A stretch of 48,275 nt of DNA from Streptomyces globisporus (lineage in GTDB: Bacteria; Actinomycetota; Actinomycetes; Streptomycetales; Streptomycetaceae), in the NCBI GenBank assembly GCA_014649555.1, contig BMTG01000026.1:1-48275 (forward strand). The letters run 5' to 3'. Numbering within the stretch: position 1 is the first letter of the stretch; each line of letters opens with the position of its first letter. A model generated the notes under the pieces. That model saw only the letters and a list, made by a program, of their open reading frames with translations, did not search any database and was not told the origin of the DNA. Below, piece after piece: positions 36,512 to 45,423 of the stretch. Both the position numbers and the translations under genes were made by a program.

Positions 36512-36570
36512 GATCCCCTGCCACAGAGTGACATGAAGCAGTCCACCACCACTACATCAGGGGGCGCAAC

Positions 36571-37290
36571 GTGGCCAGGACCACCGACCGGAGCACCACT
36601 CATCTGACCCGGCGGCTGGTCCAGCTGTACGTCGGTCTGGCGCTGTACGGGGCGAGCTCGGCACTCCTGGTGCGCGCGGGGCTGGGTCTGGAGCCGTGGG
36701 GGGTGCTGCACCAGGGCCTCGCGGAGCTGACCGGGATCTCGATCGGTGTGGTGTCGATCATCGTGGGCGCTGTGGTGCTGCTGCTGTGGATCCCACTGCG
36801 CCAGCGGCCGGGGCTCGGCACCGTCTCGAACGTCTTCGTGGTCGGTCTGGCGATGGACGGGACGCTCGCGGTGGTCGGCGACCTCGACGCACTCGGCGTC
36901 CGCATCCCGGTGATGGTGCTCGGCATCGTCCTCAACGGTGTGGCGACCGGGCTGTACATCGCGGCCCGGTTCGGCCCCGGCCCCCGGGACGGTCTGATGA
37001 CCGGGCTGAATCAGATCACCGGCCGCTCGATCCGGCTGGTCCGTACGGCGATCGAGGTGGCGGTCGTGGTGACCGGCTTCCTGCTGGGCGGCTCGCTGGG
37101 GGCGGGCACGGTGCTGTACGCGCTGGCCATCGGCCCGCTGGCCCAGCTCTTCCTCCGGCTGTTCGCGCTCCCCGAGCCCTCCGCCCCGGCTGTCGTCGTC
37201 CCCTCGGGCGAGCCGTCCACCCCCGCGCCGGCCGCCGGTTCCGGGCCCGTTGCCGCTCCGACGTCCGGGCAGGCCATACTGCCGCAGTGA
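36571..37290 (+). CDS. YczE/YitT-type integral membrane protein
   Basis: 239-residue membrane protein of the YczE/YyaS group with about five TM segments. LYVGLALYGASSALLVRAGLGLEPWGVLHQGLAE is the N-terminal signature, and FGPGPRDGLMTGL lies between TM segments at about residue 130. A Pro/Ala-rich tail of ~40 residues follows. Function is unknown, though members are often controlled by a neighbouring MocR regulator and may export or import a small metabolite. GTG 36571 has GGGGCG upstream. The stop overlaps the next start (GTGA at 37287-37290). Confidence 0.88.
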   Translation: MARTTDRSTTHLTRRLVQLYVGLALYGASSALLVRAGLGLEPWGVLHQGLAELTGISIGVVSIIVGAVVLLLWIPLRQRPGLGTVSNVFVVGLAMDGTLAVVGDLDALGVRIPVMVLGIVLNGVATGLYIAARFGPGPRDGLMTGLNQITGRSIRLVRTAIEVAVVVTGFLLGGSLGAGTVLYALAIGPLAQLFLRLFALPEPSAPAVVVPSGEPSTPAPAAGSGPVAAPTSGQAILPQ

Positions 37291-38048
37291 CGCCGAGCCA
37301 CCCCTACCTGGGCCACCCGACGCCGATCGCCTTCGCCCATCGCGGCGGGGCGGCGGACGGCGTGGAGAACACCGTGACCGCCTTCCGCCGGGCGTCGGAC
37401 GCGGGCTACCGCTACTTCGAGACCGATGTCCACACCACGGCGGACGGCCGGCTGGTCGCCTTCCACGACGCGACGCTGGACCGGGTCACCGACGCCCGGG
37501 GCCGGATCGCCGAACTCCCCTGGAGCGAGGTGAGCCGGGCCCGGGTCGGGGGAAGCGAACCGCTCCCGCTCTTCGAGGAGCTGCTGGAGGAGTTCCCCGA
37601 GGCTCGCTGGAACGTGGACCTGAAGGCCGAATCGGCGCTGGAGCCGCTGCTCGGACTGATCCGCCGGACCGATGCCTGGGACCGGATCTGTGTCGGCTCG
37701 TTCTCGGAGGCGCGGGTGGCCCGCGCACAGCGCCTGGCGGGCCCCCGGCTGGCCACGTCGTACGGGATCCGGGGCGTCCTGGCGCTGCGCCTGCGTTCGT
37801 ACGGGATCCCGGCGCCGCTGCGGGCGGGTGCGGTGTGCGCCCAGGTCCCCGAGCGGCAGGGCCCCGTACCGGTGGTGGACGCCCGCTTCGTCCGCACCGC
37901 GCACGCGCTGGGGCTCCAGGTGCACGTCTGGACGGTGAACGAACCGGAGCGGATGGCGGCGCTCCTGGACCTGGGCGTGGATGGCATCATGACCGATCAC
38001 ATCGAGACGCTGCGTACGGTGCTGAGCGAGCGGGGGGCCTGGTCCTGA
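37287..38048 (+). CDS. Glycerophosphodiester phosphodiesterase
   Basis: 253-residue GDPD-family hydrolase that cleaves glycerophosphodiesters to glycerol-3-phosphate and an alcohol. Catalytic features are His18-Arg19 in AHRGG, Glu27-Asn28 in VENT, Glu45 and Asp47 in FETDVH, and His60 in AFHDATLDR. VDLKAE follows in the barrel, and HVWTVNEPERM and GVDGIMTDH close it. No signal peptide, so it is cytoplasmic. It is translationally coupled to the YczE-like gene by a GTGA overlap and followed 46 bp later by a transporter gene. Confidence 0.92.
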   Translation: MTPSHPYLGHPTPIAFAHRGGAADGVENTVTAFRRASDAGYRYFETDVHTTADGRLVAFHDATLDRVTDARGRIAELPWSEVSRARVGGSEPLPLFEELLEEFPEARWNVDLKAESALEPLLGLIRRTDAWDRICVGSFSEARVARAQRLAGPRLATSYGIRGVLALRLRSYGIPAPLRAGAVCAQVPERQGPVPVVDARFVRTAHALGLQVHVWTVNEPERMAALLDLGVDGIMTDHIETLRTVLSERGAWS

Positions 38049-38094
38049 CGCCCGGTCCGTCCACGTCCACCGGGGACGAGCGAGGGGACGCGGG

Positions 38095-39468
38095 ATGAGC
38101 ACGGGGACAGCGGGGAAGGCCGATCCGCCGGGGCAGCCGCCGGACGGCACGACGGCCGCCGCCCGCAAGCGCGAGCAGCAGGGCTGGTACTTCTACGACT
38201 TCGCGTGCTCCGTCTACTCCACCAGCGTGCTGACCGTCTTCCTCGGTCCCTATCTGACGTCGATCGCCAAGGCCGCGGCGGACCCGGACGGCTTCGTGCA
38301 CCCGCTGGGCATACCCGTGCGCGCGGGCTCGTTGTTCGCGTACTCCGTGTCGGCGTCCATCGTGGTGGCCGTGATCCTGATGCCGATCGTGGGCGCGGCT
38401 GCGGACCGTACGGGGCGCAAGAAGCCGCTGCTGGCGGCGGCCGCGTACACCGGGGCGGCGGCCACGGCCGGGATGTTCTTCCTGGACGGCCACCGCTATC
38501 TGCTGGGCGCGTTCCTGCTGATCGTGGCGAACGCGTCGATCTCCGTGTCGATGGTTCTGTACAACGCCTACCTGCCGCAGATCTCCGAGCCGGAGGAGCG
38601 CGACGCGGTCTCCTCGCGCGGCTGGGCCTTCGGCTACACCTCGGGTGCCCTCGTCCTGGTCCTCAACCTGATCCTGTACACCGGTCACGACTCCTTCGGC
38701 CTCGCGGAGTCCGACGCGGTGCGGATCTGTCTGGCCTCGGCCGGTGTGTGGTGGGGCGCGTTCACCCTCGTACCGCTGCGCCGGCTGCGCGACCGCCGGG
38801 TGCGGCCGGACGGCGAGGGGGCGGTCGGCTCCGGCTGGAAGCAGCTGCGGGCCACCCTGCGCGACATGCGGCGCCACCCGCTCACGCTCTCGTTCCTGTT
38901 GGCCTACCTCGTCTACAACGACGGGATCCAGACGGTTATCTCGCAGGCCTCGCTGTACGGCTCCGAGGAGCTGGGCCTGGACCAGACGACGCTGATCGTC
39001 GCGGTGCTCCTGGTGCAGATCCTGGCGGTGGCTGGGGCGCTCGGCATGGGGCGGCTCGCCCGGACGTACGGCGCGAAGCGCACGATTCTGGGATCGCTGA
39101 TCGTGTGGACCCTGATCCTGCTCTCCGCCTATCTGCTGCCCGCCGACGCGCCGGCGTTCTTCTTCGTCCTGGCGGCGGCGATCGGGCTGGTGCTGGGCGG
39201 CAGCCAGGCCTTGTCCCGGTCGCTGTTCTCGCATCTGGTGCCGCGCGGCAAGGAGGCGGAGTACTTCTCCGCGTACGAGATGAGCGACCGCGGACTCAGC
39301 TGGCTGGGGCCCCTGGTGTTCGGTCTGGCGTACCAGCTGACCGGCAGCTACCGGGACGCGATCATCTCGCTGGTGGCGTTCTTCGCCCTCGGCGCGGTGC
39401 TGCTCGCGCGGGTTCCGGTGAGGCGTGCGGTGGAGGCCGCGGGAAACCCCGTGCCGGAACGGATTTAG
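38095..39468 (+). CDS. MFS transporter, Atg22/UMF1 family
   Basis: 457-residue membrane protein with about 11-12 TM segments. WYFYDFACSVYSTSVLTVFLGPYL at the N-terminus, PIVGAAADRTGRKKPLL after the second TM, SISVSMVLYNAYLPQI, RGWAFGYTSGALVLVLNL and LAYLVYNDGIQTVISQASLYG are typical of the UMF1/Atg22-like branch of the major facilitator superfamily, whose yeast member exports amino acids from the vacuole. The bacterial substrate is unknown. ATG 38095 follows GAGGGG at 8 nt. It may be co-expressed with the glycerophosphodiesterase. Confidence 0.9.
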   Translation: MSTGTAGKADPPGQPPDGTTAAARKREQQGWYFYDFACSVYSTSVLTVFLGPYLTSIAKAAADPDGFVHPLGIPVRAGSLFAYSVSASIVVAVILMPIVGAAADRTGRKKPLLAAAAYTGAAATAGMFFLDGHRYLLGAFLLIVANASISVSMVLYNAYLPQISEPEERDAVSSRGWAFGYTSGALVLVLNLILYTGHDSFGLAESDAVRICLASAGVWWGAFTLVPLRRLRDRRVRPDGEGAVGSGWKQLRATLRDMRRHPLTLSFLLAYLVYNDGIQTVISQASLYGSEELGLDQTTLIVAVLLVQILAVAGALGMGRLARTYGAKRTILGSLIVWTLILLSAYLLPADAPAFFFVLAAAIGLVLGGSQALSRSLFSHLVPRGKEAEYFSAYEMSDRGLSWLGPLVFGLAYQLTGSYRDAIISLVAFFALGAVLLARVPVRRAVEAAGNPVPERI

Positions 39469-39644
39469 ACGTTGAAGTCAAAGGCCGGTAGTATACGTCT
39501 TTGGCCTGCCCGGAGGACCGTTACTGCCAGTGGAAACGGCTCATCCGTTGAGTGACAACATCCACCAGAGGTGACGAACCGGGCATGGGCGGGTACTCAA
39601 CCCAGATAAAGCAGCGGCACGACGGGCGACGCATGACCCGCAAC

Positions 39645-39671
39645 GGGAATCTTTACCGCCGACCGGACGTT
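39645..39671 (+). promoter_or_regulatory. Sigma-R promoter of rbpA
   Basis: GGGAAT (39645-39650), an 18-bp spacer and GTT (39669-39671) match the Streptomyces sigma-R consensus GGAAT-N18-GTT exactly. It lies 63 bp before the rbpA ATG. Sigma-R drives the thiol-oxidation response, and rbpA is a known member in S. coelicolor. A second AT-rich stretch with TAGTAT (39489-39494) further upstream may hold a housekeeping promoter. Confidence 0.88.
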
Positions 39672-39733
39672 GACCGGATGACGACGACAGCGACATTTTG
39701 TCCTGTGGGCGACAAGCCCGGGAGGCACGATTC

Positions 39734-40108
39734 ATGAGTGAGCGAGCTCTCCGCGGCACGCGACTTGTGGTTACCAGCTACGAGACGGACCGCGGCATCG
39801 ATCTGGCCCCGCGCCAGGCGGTGGAGTACGCATGCCAGAACGGACATCGATTTGAGATGCCGTTCTCGGTAGAAGCAGAGATTCCGCCGGAGTGGGAGTG
39901 CAAGGCGTGCGGCGCCCAGGCACTCCTGGTGGACGGGGACGGCCCCGAAGAGAAGAAGGGCAAGCCGGCGCGCACGCACTGGGACATGCTCATGGAGCGG
40001 CGCACCCGCGAGGAGCTGGAAGAGGTGCTGGCCGAGAGACTGGCGGTTCTCCGTTCCGGAGCCATGAACATCGCCGTGCACCCGCGGGACAGCAGGAAGT
40101 CTGCCTGA
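39734..40108 (+). CDS. rbpA: RNA polymerase-binding protein RbpA
   Basis: 124-residue actinobacterial transcription factor that binds the principal sigma factor and RNA polymerase and stabilises open complexes. An N-terminal tail (MSERALRGTRLVVTSYE) precedes the core with zinc-type ligands in CQNGH and CKACG. A basic linker (EEKKGKPARTHWDMLMERR) and the C-terminal sigma-interaction helix RTREELEEVLAERLAVLRSG follow. Length is exactly that of the family. ATG 39734 has GGGAGG 9 nt upstream; the upstream in-frame codons are not part of RbpA. It is controlled by the sigma-R promoter and ends at a long hairpin. Confidence 0.97.
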   Translation: MSERALRGTRLVVTSYETDRGIDLAPRQAVEYACQNGHRFEMPFSVEAEIPPEWECKACGAQALLVDGDGPEEKKGKPARTHWDMLMERRTREELEEVLAERLAVLRSGAMNIAVHPRDSRKSA

Positions 40109-40138
40109 CCGCGTAGCACCGCACAGCAGCACAGCACC

Positions 40139-40187
40139 AAGAGCCGCGGGCCGTGACACAGAACGTGTGTCACGGCCCGCGGCTCTT
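40139..40187. terminator. Bidirectional terminator, rbpA / fxsA
   Basis: Perfect 22-bp stem (40139-40160 with 40166-40187) and a 5-nt loop, located 30 bp after rbpA and 14 bp after the convergent fxsA stop. Arms end in AAGAGCC/GGCTCTT, giving a short U-rich edge on either strand. Confidence 0.9.
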
Positions 40188-40201
40188 GTGCGTCCGCGCC
40201 C

Positions 40202-40810
40202 TCAGGGCGTGAGGGGCGGGCGAGGCCCCTGGGGGTCGTCGTCGGGCCCGCCGGACGCCCGGGGGCCGTCCTCGCGGATGACCTCGCCCTGGACGACCTT
40301 TCCGTCCGGGCGGTGCATCCGGGCCTGCTGGAACGCGTCCCCCAGGCTGCCGGGCGTCGCTGCCCGCATCCGGCGTTCCAGCGAGCGCTCCGCGTAACGG
40401 CTGATCATGGTGCGCACCGGCGGGACCAGCAGAAGCAGTCCGGCCGCGTCCGAGATCAGTCCGGGGATCAGGAGCAGCAGCCCGCCCAGCATCAGCAGTC
40501 CGTTGCCCCGGGTGCCCTTGCCGCCCGCGGGGGCCGCCGGCGGCGTGGCGGGAGCGCCGGGCTGCCCCGGCATCTGCTGGAGGGTCTCGGTGAGGTTCTT
40601 GAAGGCGCGCCGGCCGGCGCTCTTGATGACCACGGCGCCGAGCACGGCTCCGGCCACCAGGATCAGCAGGACCGTGAGGCCGCCCGCGGCCGAGGCGACC
40701 AGGGTCAGGAGCCAGATCTCCAGGACCAGCCAGGCGGCCAGGGCAAGCGGCAGGAATCTACGGGCGCGCGAGCGCCGGGGACGGGTCGGGGGCGGAGTGC
40801 CGGTCGTCAT
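40202..40810 (-). CDS. fxsA: FxsA family membrane protein
   Basis: 202-residue FxsA-like protein. TM1 and TM2 (ALAAWLVLEIWLLTLVASAAGGLTVLLILVAGAVLGAVVIKSAG, about 23-66) and TM3 (LLMLGGLLLLIPGLISDAAGLLLLVPPVR, about 105-132) match the family, with the LIPGLISDAAGLLLL signature. The C-terminal tail is cytoplasmic and charged. E. coli FxsA suppresses F-exclusion of phage T7 when overproduced; its normal role is unknown. It is convergent with rbpA and lies downstream of the mannosyltransferase gene on the same strand. Confidence 0.92.
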   Translation of the reverse strand: MTTGTPPPTRPRRSRARRFLPLALAAWLVLEIWLLTLVASAAGGLTVLLILVAGAVLGAVVIKSAGRRAFKNLTETLQQMPGQPGAPATPPAAPAGGKGTRGNGLLMLGGLLLLIPGLISDAAGLLLLVPPVRTMISRYAERSLERRMRAATPGSLGDAFQQARMHRPDGKVVQGEVIREDGPRASGGPDDDPQGPRPPLTP

Positions 40811-40930
40811 GCCCCCAGTGTGCCCGTACCGGCGTGCAAGCGGCGTAAGGGGGCGATCATGAAGCGGACCGGTCAGGCGGGCAACCGGGCGCGGGTCCCG
40901 GCGCCGCCCTCGGTCGCGGGCCCCGGGGTG

Positions 40931-41698
40931 TCAGAGGGGCTTGCGGCCCAGGACCTTGTTCGCGCGGGAGGTGATGCCCCAGCCGGTGACCCGCCAGAGC
41001 GCCTCGACGAGGATGTCCCGGCTCATCTTCGAGTCGCCGATCTCCCGGTCGACGAAGGTGATGGGGACCTCGACCACGTGATAGCCCGCCTCGACCGCGC
41101 GGCGGGCGAGGTCCACCTGGAAGCAGTAGCCCTGCGAGGCGACCTCGCCGAGCCCCAGGCCGTTCAGCGTCTCGGTGCGGAAGGCGCGGTAGCCGCCGGT
41201 GACGTCCCGGACGGAGAGGCCGAGGGCGAGCCGGGAGTAGAGGCTGCCGCCGCGCGAGATGACCTCGCGGCTCTTGGGCCAGTTGACCACCCGGCCGCCC
41301 GGCACCCAGCGGGAGCCCAGGACCAGGTCGGCGCCCTTGAGCGCGGTGAGCAGCCGGGGCAGCTCCTCGGGCTGGTGGGAGCCGTCGGCGTCCATCTCGA
41401 CGAGGACGCCGTAGCCGTGCTCGGAGCCCCAGGCGAAGCCCGCGAGGTAGGCGGCACCGAGCCCCTCCTTGCCCTTGCGGTGCAGGACGTGGACCTGGTC
41501 GTCGGCCGCCGCGATCTCGTCGGCCGCCTTGCCGGTGCCGTCGGGGCTGTTGTCGTCGGCCACCAGGATGTCGGCGTCCGGGACGGCGGTGCGCACCCGG
41601 TCGACGATCGGCTTGATGTTCTCGACCTCGTTGTAGGTCGGAATGATCACCAGAACCTTGCCGAGCGGGCCGAACTGCCTCTGACCGCCGTCGTTCAC
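40931..41698 (-). CDS. Polyprenol monophosphomannose synthase (Dpm/Ppm1)
   Basis: 255-residue GT2 glycosyltransferase that moves mannose from GDP-mannose to polyprenyl phosphate, supplying donor for protein O-mannosylation and lipoglycans. VLVIIPTYNEVENI starts the fold. ADDNSPDGTG, the DAD metal motif at residues 103-105 in EMDADGSHQPEE, GSRWVPGG and VPITFVDREIGDSKM are all present. There is no membrane anchor, as expected for the streptomycete form, whose acyltransferase partner is separate. In S. coelicolor this enzyme is needed for glycosylation of the phage phiC31 receptor. GTG 41698 follows AAGGGGC. Confidence 0.93.
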   Translation of the reverse strand: MNDGGQRQFGPLGKVLVIIPTYNEVENIKPIVDRVRTAVPDADILVADDNSPDGTGKAADEIAAADDQVHVLHRKGKEGLGAAYLAGFAWGSEHGYGVLVEMDADGSHQPEELPRLLTALKGADLVLGSRWVPGGRVVNWPKSREVISRGGSLYSRLALGLSVRDVTGGYRAFRTETLNGLGLGEVASQGYCFQVDLARRAVEAGYHVVEVPITFVDREIGDSKMSRDILVEALWRVTGWGITSRANKVLGRKPL

Positions 41699-42179
41699 TA
41701 CTGCCCCTTAGAGTCCGAACACAGGGGGACACCATATCCAGCGCACCGGCCGGAAGGTCGCGCCCCCACGGGAACTGCGGATCGGGGCCCGGCGCCCTTC
41801 GGGCCGACCTGGGACCCGCTGGCTGCGGGTCGACCGAAAGCCGTTGTCTACTGAACGTCCGGGCCCCACCCGGATCCCACCCTCCGCCGGCTGAATCCTT
41901 CCCTCGCCCCCGAGGCGCGGGCGCTGAACCTGGCTGTCAGCGGTGGTGCGCCGGTGCGGCACACCGCCTCATGACCCAGCGGCGTTCGACGACTGCGTGG
42001 AGGTTTAACCGGTCGGACGTCCTGTGGTGGACCCGGCCGAACCTACCGGCCCGTGGGCGCTTTCTGTCAACACCTGTGCGACCTGCGACTTTTTCCGAAA
42101 TGGCCTGGTCAGTACTGAAGGGGCGCAGGTCGCGGACCGGTGATCGGGCCATCGATCGGCGGTACGAAATGTCCCGACG
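41699..42179. other. 481-bp intergenic region upstream of the mannose synthase gene
   Basis: No convincing gene is seen; short frames on both strands have no family signature. A perfect 10-bp inverted repeat (42078-42087 with 42124-42133) encloses a 36-nt AT-richer loop and lies 47-102 bp beyond the amidohydrolase stop, so it may be its terminator or a structured RNA. TATGGT near 41732 on the minus strand is a weak candidate -10 for the mannose synthase gene. Confidence 0.45.
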
Positions 42180-43826
42180 TCACTCGTTCGGTCGCACGTA
42201 GACCGTTTGTCCGAGGACCACGGTCCGCAGGCAGACGGGCAGGTCGGCGCCGGGCGTCAGGTCCGGCAGGCCGGGTGTGCCGGACCGGGGGTCGGTGGAC
42301 CAGCGGGCGACCCGGTCGTCGGGGGCCTGGACCAGCAGTTCGGCGGTCCGCCAGACGGCGTAGTCGGCCGGGGCACCGGGCACCAGGAGGCCCGCGTCGT
42401 CACGGCCGATGGCGCGCCAGCCGCCCCGGGTGTGGGCGGTGAACCCGGCGCGGACCGAGACGCGGTGCTCCGGGGTGCGGTGGTGAGCGGCGGCCCGCAC
42501 GGTGCCCCAGGGGTCGAGCGGGGTGACGGGGCTGTCGGAGCCGAAGGCGAGAGGCACTCCGGCGCGCAGCAGCGCGGCGTACGGGTTGAGGGAGGCGGCC
42601 CGCTCCGCGCCGAGGCGTTCGGCGTACATCCCGTCCGGGCCGCCCCAGGCGGCGTCGAAGGCGGGCTGGACGGAGGCGGTGAGACCCAGTTCGGCGAAGG
42701 CGGCGATCGTCTCGGGGGTGAGCATCTCGGCGTGTTCGACGCGGTGCCGGGCGGCCCGGATCCGGTCGAGACCGAGCGTCCCGGCGGCGGCCCTGACCCC
42801 GTCCACCACGGCGGTGACCGCTGCGTCGCCGATCGCGTGGAAGCCCGCCTGGAGGCCCGCCTCGGTGCAGGCGGTGACATGGGCGGCGATCCGGGCGGCG
42901 TCCAGGTGAGCGGTGCCGGTGTGCGGGGCGTCCGTGTAGGGCTGGTGGAGGCAGGCGGTGTGCGAGCCGAGGGAGCCGTCGACGAACAGGTCTCCGGCCG
43001 CGCCGATCGCGCCGAGTTCGCGGATGCGACGGGCGTCCTTCTCGTCCGCGATCTCCTCGGCCCAGAGGCCGAAGACGCGCGGTCCGGGACGCTCGGCGGC
43101 CAGCGCGAGGAGGGCGGTGAAGTCCTCCTCGTCGGAGATCTCGGGCCCGCCGCACTCGTGGACGCTGCCGATGCCGAGGGAGGCGGCGTGGTCGAGGGCG
43201 GCGCGCTGGGCGGCGGCGCGCTGGGCGACCGGGAGCGCGTTGTGGGCGGCGGCCCGCACCGCGTGGTGGGCGTCGCCGGTCAGCGGGCCGTCCGGGTGAT
43301 ACCCGCTCATGGCGGTCACGCCGGGGACCAGGTCCAGCAGGGCCGTCGTGACGACCGCGGAGTGCACGTCGATCCGCGGCAGGTAGAGGGCCCGGCCGCC
43401 GGCCGCCTCGTCGAGCTCGGCGCGCGAGGGGTGCCGCCGCTCCGGCCAGCGGGCGGCATCCCAGCCGTGTCCGAGCAGGACGTCCCCGGAGGCGCGGCCG
43501 TCACCGAACGCCCGGACGAGGCCGAGTGCCTCGGACAGGGTGCGGGCGCCCGAGAGGTCGAGCCCGGTCAGGGCCAGTCCGGTGGCGGTGGTGTGCACAT
43601 GGGCGTCGGTGAACGCCGGGGTGACCAGGGCACCTTCGAGGTCGACCACCTCGTCGACGCCGCTCGCGAAAGCGTCGGCGGCCCCCTCGGACCCGACCCA
43701 GGCGACATGCCCGCGTTCGACGACCATCGCGGTGGCGAACGGGTCGGCGGGGCTGTGGACGTCTCCGCCGCGCAACAGGACGGTGCGGTGGTCGGGGGTG
43801 CTCTGGGGGGCGGTGCTCTGGCTCAT
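42180..43826 (-). CDS. Amidohydrolase 3 family metal-dependent hydrolase
   Basis: 548-residue YtcJ-like amidohydrolase. TPAFTDAHVHT gives the metal-binding His76 and His78 at the start of the barrel. GHGWDAARWPERRHPSR, LVDGSLG-type sequence (FVDGSLGSHTACLHQPY), HAIGDAAV (metal His), HRVEHAEML and FGSDSPVTPLDPW follow in the usual order. Substrates of this family are amides or imines and cannot be predicted here. It appears cytoplasmic, with no signal peptide. The ATG lacks a clear ribosome-binding site. It lies 91 bp behind the Lrp-type regulator on the same strand. Confidence 0.9.
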   Translation of the reverse strand: MSQSTAPQSTPDHRTVLLRGGDVHSPADPFATAMVVERGHVAWVGSEGAADAFASGVDEVVDLEGALVTPAFTDAHVHTTATGLALTGLDLSGARTLSEALGLVRAFGDGRASGDVLLGHGWDAARWPERRHPSRAELDEAAGGRALYLPRIDVHSAVVTTALLDLVPGVTAMSGYHPDGPLTGDAHHAVRAAAHNALPVAQRAAAQRAALDHAASLGIGSVHECGGPEISDEEDFTALLALAAERPGPRVFGLWAEEIADEKDARRIRELGAIGAAGDLFVDGSLGSHTACLHQPYTDAPHTGTAHLDAARIAAHVTACTEAGLQAGFHAIGDAAVTAVVDGVRAAAGTLGLDRIRAARHRVEHAEMLTPETIAAFAELGLTASVQPAFDAAWGGPDGMYAERLGAERAASLNPYAALLRAGVPLAFGSDSPVTPLDPWGTVRAAAHHRTPEHRVSVRAGFTAHTRGGWRAIGRDDAGLLVPGAPADYAVWRTAELLVQAPDDRVARWSTDPRSGTPGLPDLTPGADLPVCLRTVVLGQTVYVRPNE

Positions 43827-43917
43827 GGGACCAGTCTCGCGCCTGACGGCGGCCGCCCGGACCGCGGCCCCCTCCGGAGGGACGGGATCCCGGACCCGGA
43901 CCCGGGGCTCCGCGGCT

Positions 43918-44358
43918 TCAGATCCGCGGGGGCCGGGCCTCGTACGGGGTGGAGAGGACGACGGTGGTCCGGGTGGAGACGCCGGCGAGTGTACGGATCC
44001 GGGTGAGCAGGTGTTCCAGCTCCAGCGGGGTCGCCACCCGCACCTTGAGGATGTAGTTCTCGTCCCCGGCGACGCTGTGGCAGGCCTCCAGTTCGGGCAC
44101 CCCGGCGAGCCGTTCGGCGATGTCGTCGGGGGCGCTCGGGTCGAACGGCTTCACCGAGATGAACGCGGTGAGGGGCAGCCCGACGGCCTCGGGGTCGACG
44201 ACCGCGGCATAGCCGCGGATCACCCCGCGCTGCTCCAGCCTGCGGACGCGCTGATGAACCGCCGAGGTGGACAGGCCCGTGGCCTTGCCCAGGTCGGTGT
44301 AGCTCATCCGCCCGTCCTTGACGAGCAACTCAACGATCTGACGGTCCAGCTCCTCCAT
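43918..44358 (-). CDS. Lrp/AsnC family transcriptional regulator
   Basis: 146-residue regulator. An N-terminal helix-turn-helix (MEELDRQIVELLVKDGRMSYTDLGKATGLSTSAVHQRVRRLEQRGVIRG) is followed by the RAM ligand-binding domain with GLPLTAFISVK, VPELEACHSVAGDENYILKVRV and TRIRTLAGVSTRTTVVLST. Such proteins form octamers and respond to amino acids. It may control the downstream amidohydrolase or itself. TAGGTT ends 7 nt before ATG 44358, suggesting a leaderless transcript. Confidence 0.92.
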   Translation of the reverse strand: MEELDRQIVELLVKDGRMSYTDLGKATGLSTSAVHQRVRRLEQRGVIRGYAAVVDPEAVGLPLTAFISVKPFDPSAPDDIAERLAGVPELEACHSVAGDENYILKVRVATPLELEHLLTRIRTLAGVSTRTTVVLSTPYEARPPRI

Positions 44359-44560
44359 GCGGATCAACCTATGGCCCCGGGCACCGCTCGGCACAGTCGC
44401 GCGGGTCACGGAACGGCACCTGCGGGCGGCATGTGACGAACGCCACAGGTTCGCGGGTCGGTAGCGGGCCGCCTCGCGATTACCGGCCACGCGGGGCGGG
44501 AAGTGCTTGCTGTGGCCGAGGCCGTGTCGCCTTGTCGGCCCACCCGAGGGGGGAATTTCC

Positions 44561-44956
44561 ATGCAGAGCCTGAAGCTCACCGAACGTACCGAACCGGAGC
44601 CTGTCGATCCGGACGACGACGGTTTCGACGCTTACGACATGTTCGAGATGGTCCGGGTGATCTGCCCGGACTGCGCCCAGCCCATCGCGCTGCTGGCCGA
44701 CGAGGACGTCCTGCCGGAGCACGCGCGGTGCCCCACGCCGTGGAACCCCTTCGTGCTCACCGTCTGCGCCGGGACCGGCCGCGGCGCGGGCGAGGCCCGG
44801 CCCGCGGACGAGACGCTGGAGCTCCAGGAGCAGGAGGCCGGGCTGCTGCTGACGCTCCCCCAGGGCCTCGACTGGCGGATGCAGCCCTTCTCGCACGCCG
44901 GAGGCCCCGGCTCCCGCCCGCTGCGCGTGCCGCGGATGCGGCGCGAGGCCGCCTGA
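44561..44956 (+). CDS. Small conserved hypothetical protein with CPDC motif
   Basis: 131-residue acidic protein of unknown function. The N-terminus is rich in Glu/Asp (TEPEPVDPDDDGFDAYDMFEMV). VICPDCAQPIALLADEDVLPEHARCPT follows, which looks like a single small metal-binding knuckle plus a third cysteine. The C-terminus is basic. GAGGGGGG precedes ATG 44561. It is divergent from the Lrp-type gene across a 202-bp gap in which no other gene was seen. Confidence 0.78.
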   Translation: MQSLKLTERTEPEPVDPDDDGFDAYDMFEMVRVICPDCAQPIALLADEDVLPEHARCPTPWNPFVLTVCAGTGRGAGEARPADETLELQEQEAGLLLTLPQGLDWRMQPFSHAGGPGSRPLRVPRMRREAA

Positions 44957-45117
44957 CCCGCACCCGTACGCCCGGCCCAGCACCACGACGGCCCGCCGCC
45001 GTGGTGCCCGCGGCTCCCCCGACTCCCCGCCCGCAGGCCCGGTTCGTGGGCCCCCGCGAACGAGCGCTCGAATCGGCGGGGCAGTGACCCCGGCCCGCCC
45101 CGCGACGTTGGCCCCGT

Positions 45118-45423
45118 ATGACCACGCTGCAATCACCAGTCGGTTCGGGTCGCCGCCGGCTCGCCCCACCCGCCCCCGAAGAATCGGTTCCGCAGCCGGG
45201 AAAACCCGCACAGCCGCTGCCCCGCTCCACGGGGAACCCGCCCATGGGCGCCCCTGCGGATCCACCGATCTACAGCGCTCTGCTCAGACAGTGGGAGAGC
45301 GCCGGCAGAACCGTGCCGGGGCGCCGCGACCCGGAGTGGACCCAGGCCGCGGCCCTGCCCGCGTGGTCGGAGGGAACGCTGCGGTTCAGCGCGTCTCGGG
45401 ACCCGCGAGGTGGCGTGCGATGA
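45118..45423 (+). CDS. Small hypothetical protein
   Basis: 101-residue protein with a Pro-rich N-terminal half and a more ordered end: PPIYSALLRQWESAGRTVPGRRDPEWTQAAALP resembles short streptomycete proteins of unknown function. There is no Shine-Dalgarno before ATG 45118. It converges with the acyl-CoA dehydrogenase gene and overlaps its last 38 bp, which lowers confidence slightly. Confidence 0.6.
   Translation: MTTLQSPVGSGRRRLAPPAPEESVPQPGKPAQPLPRSTGNPPMGAPADPPIYSALLRQWESAGRTVPGRRDPEWTQAAALPAWSEGTLRFSASRDPRGGVR

Noticed and set aside
41971-42201. 76-codon plus-strand frame in the gap upstream of the mannose synthase gene
   Set aside because: No ribosome-binding site, no family motif, and it runs into the amidohydrolase gene end.
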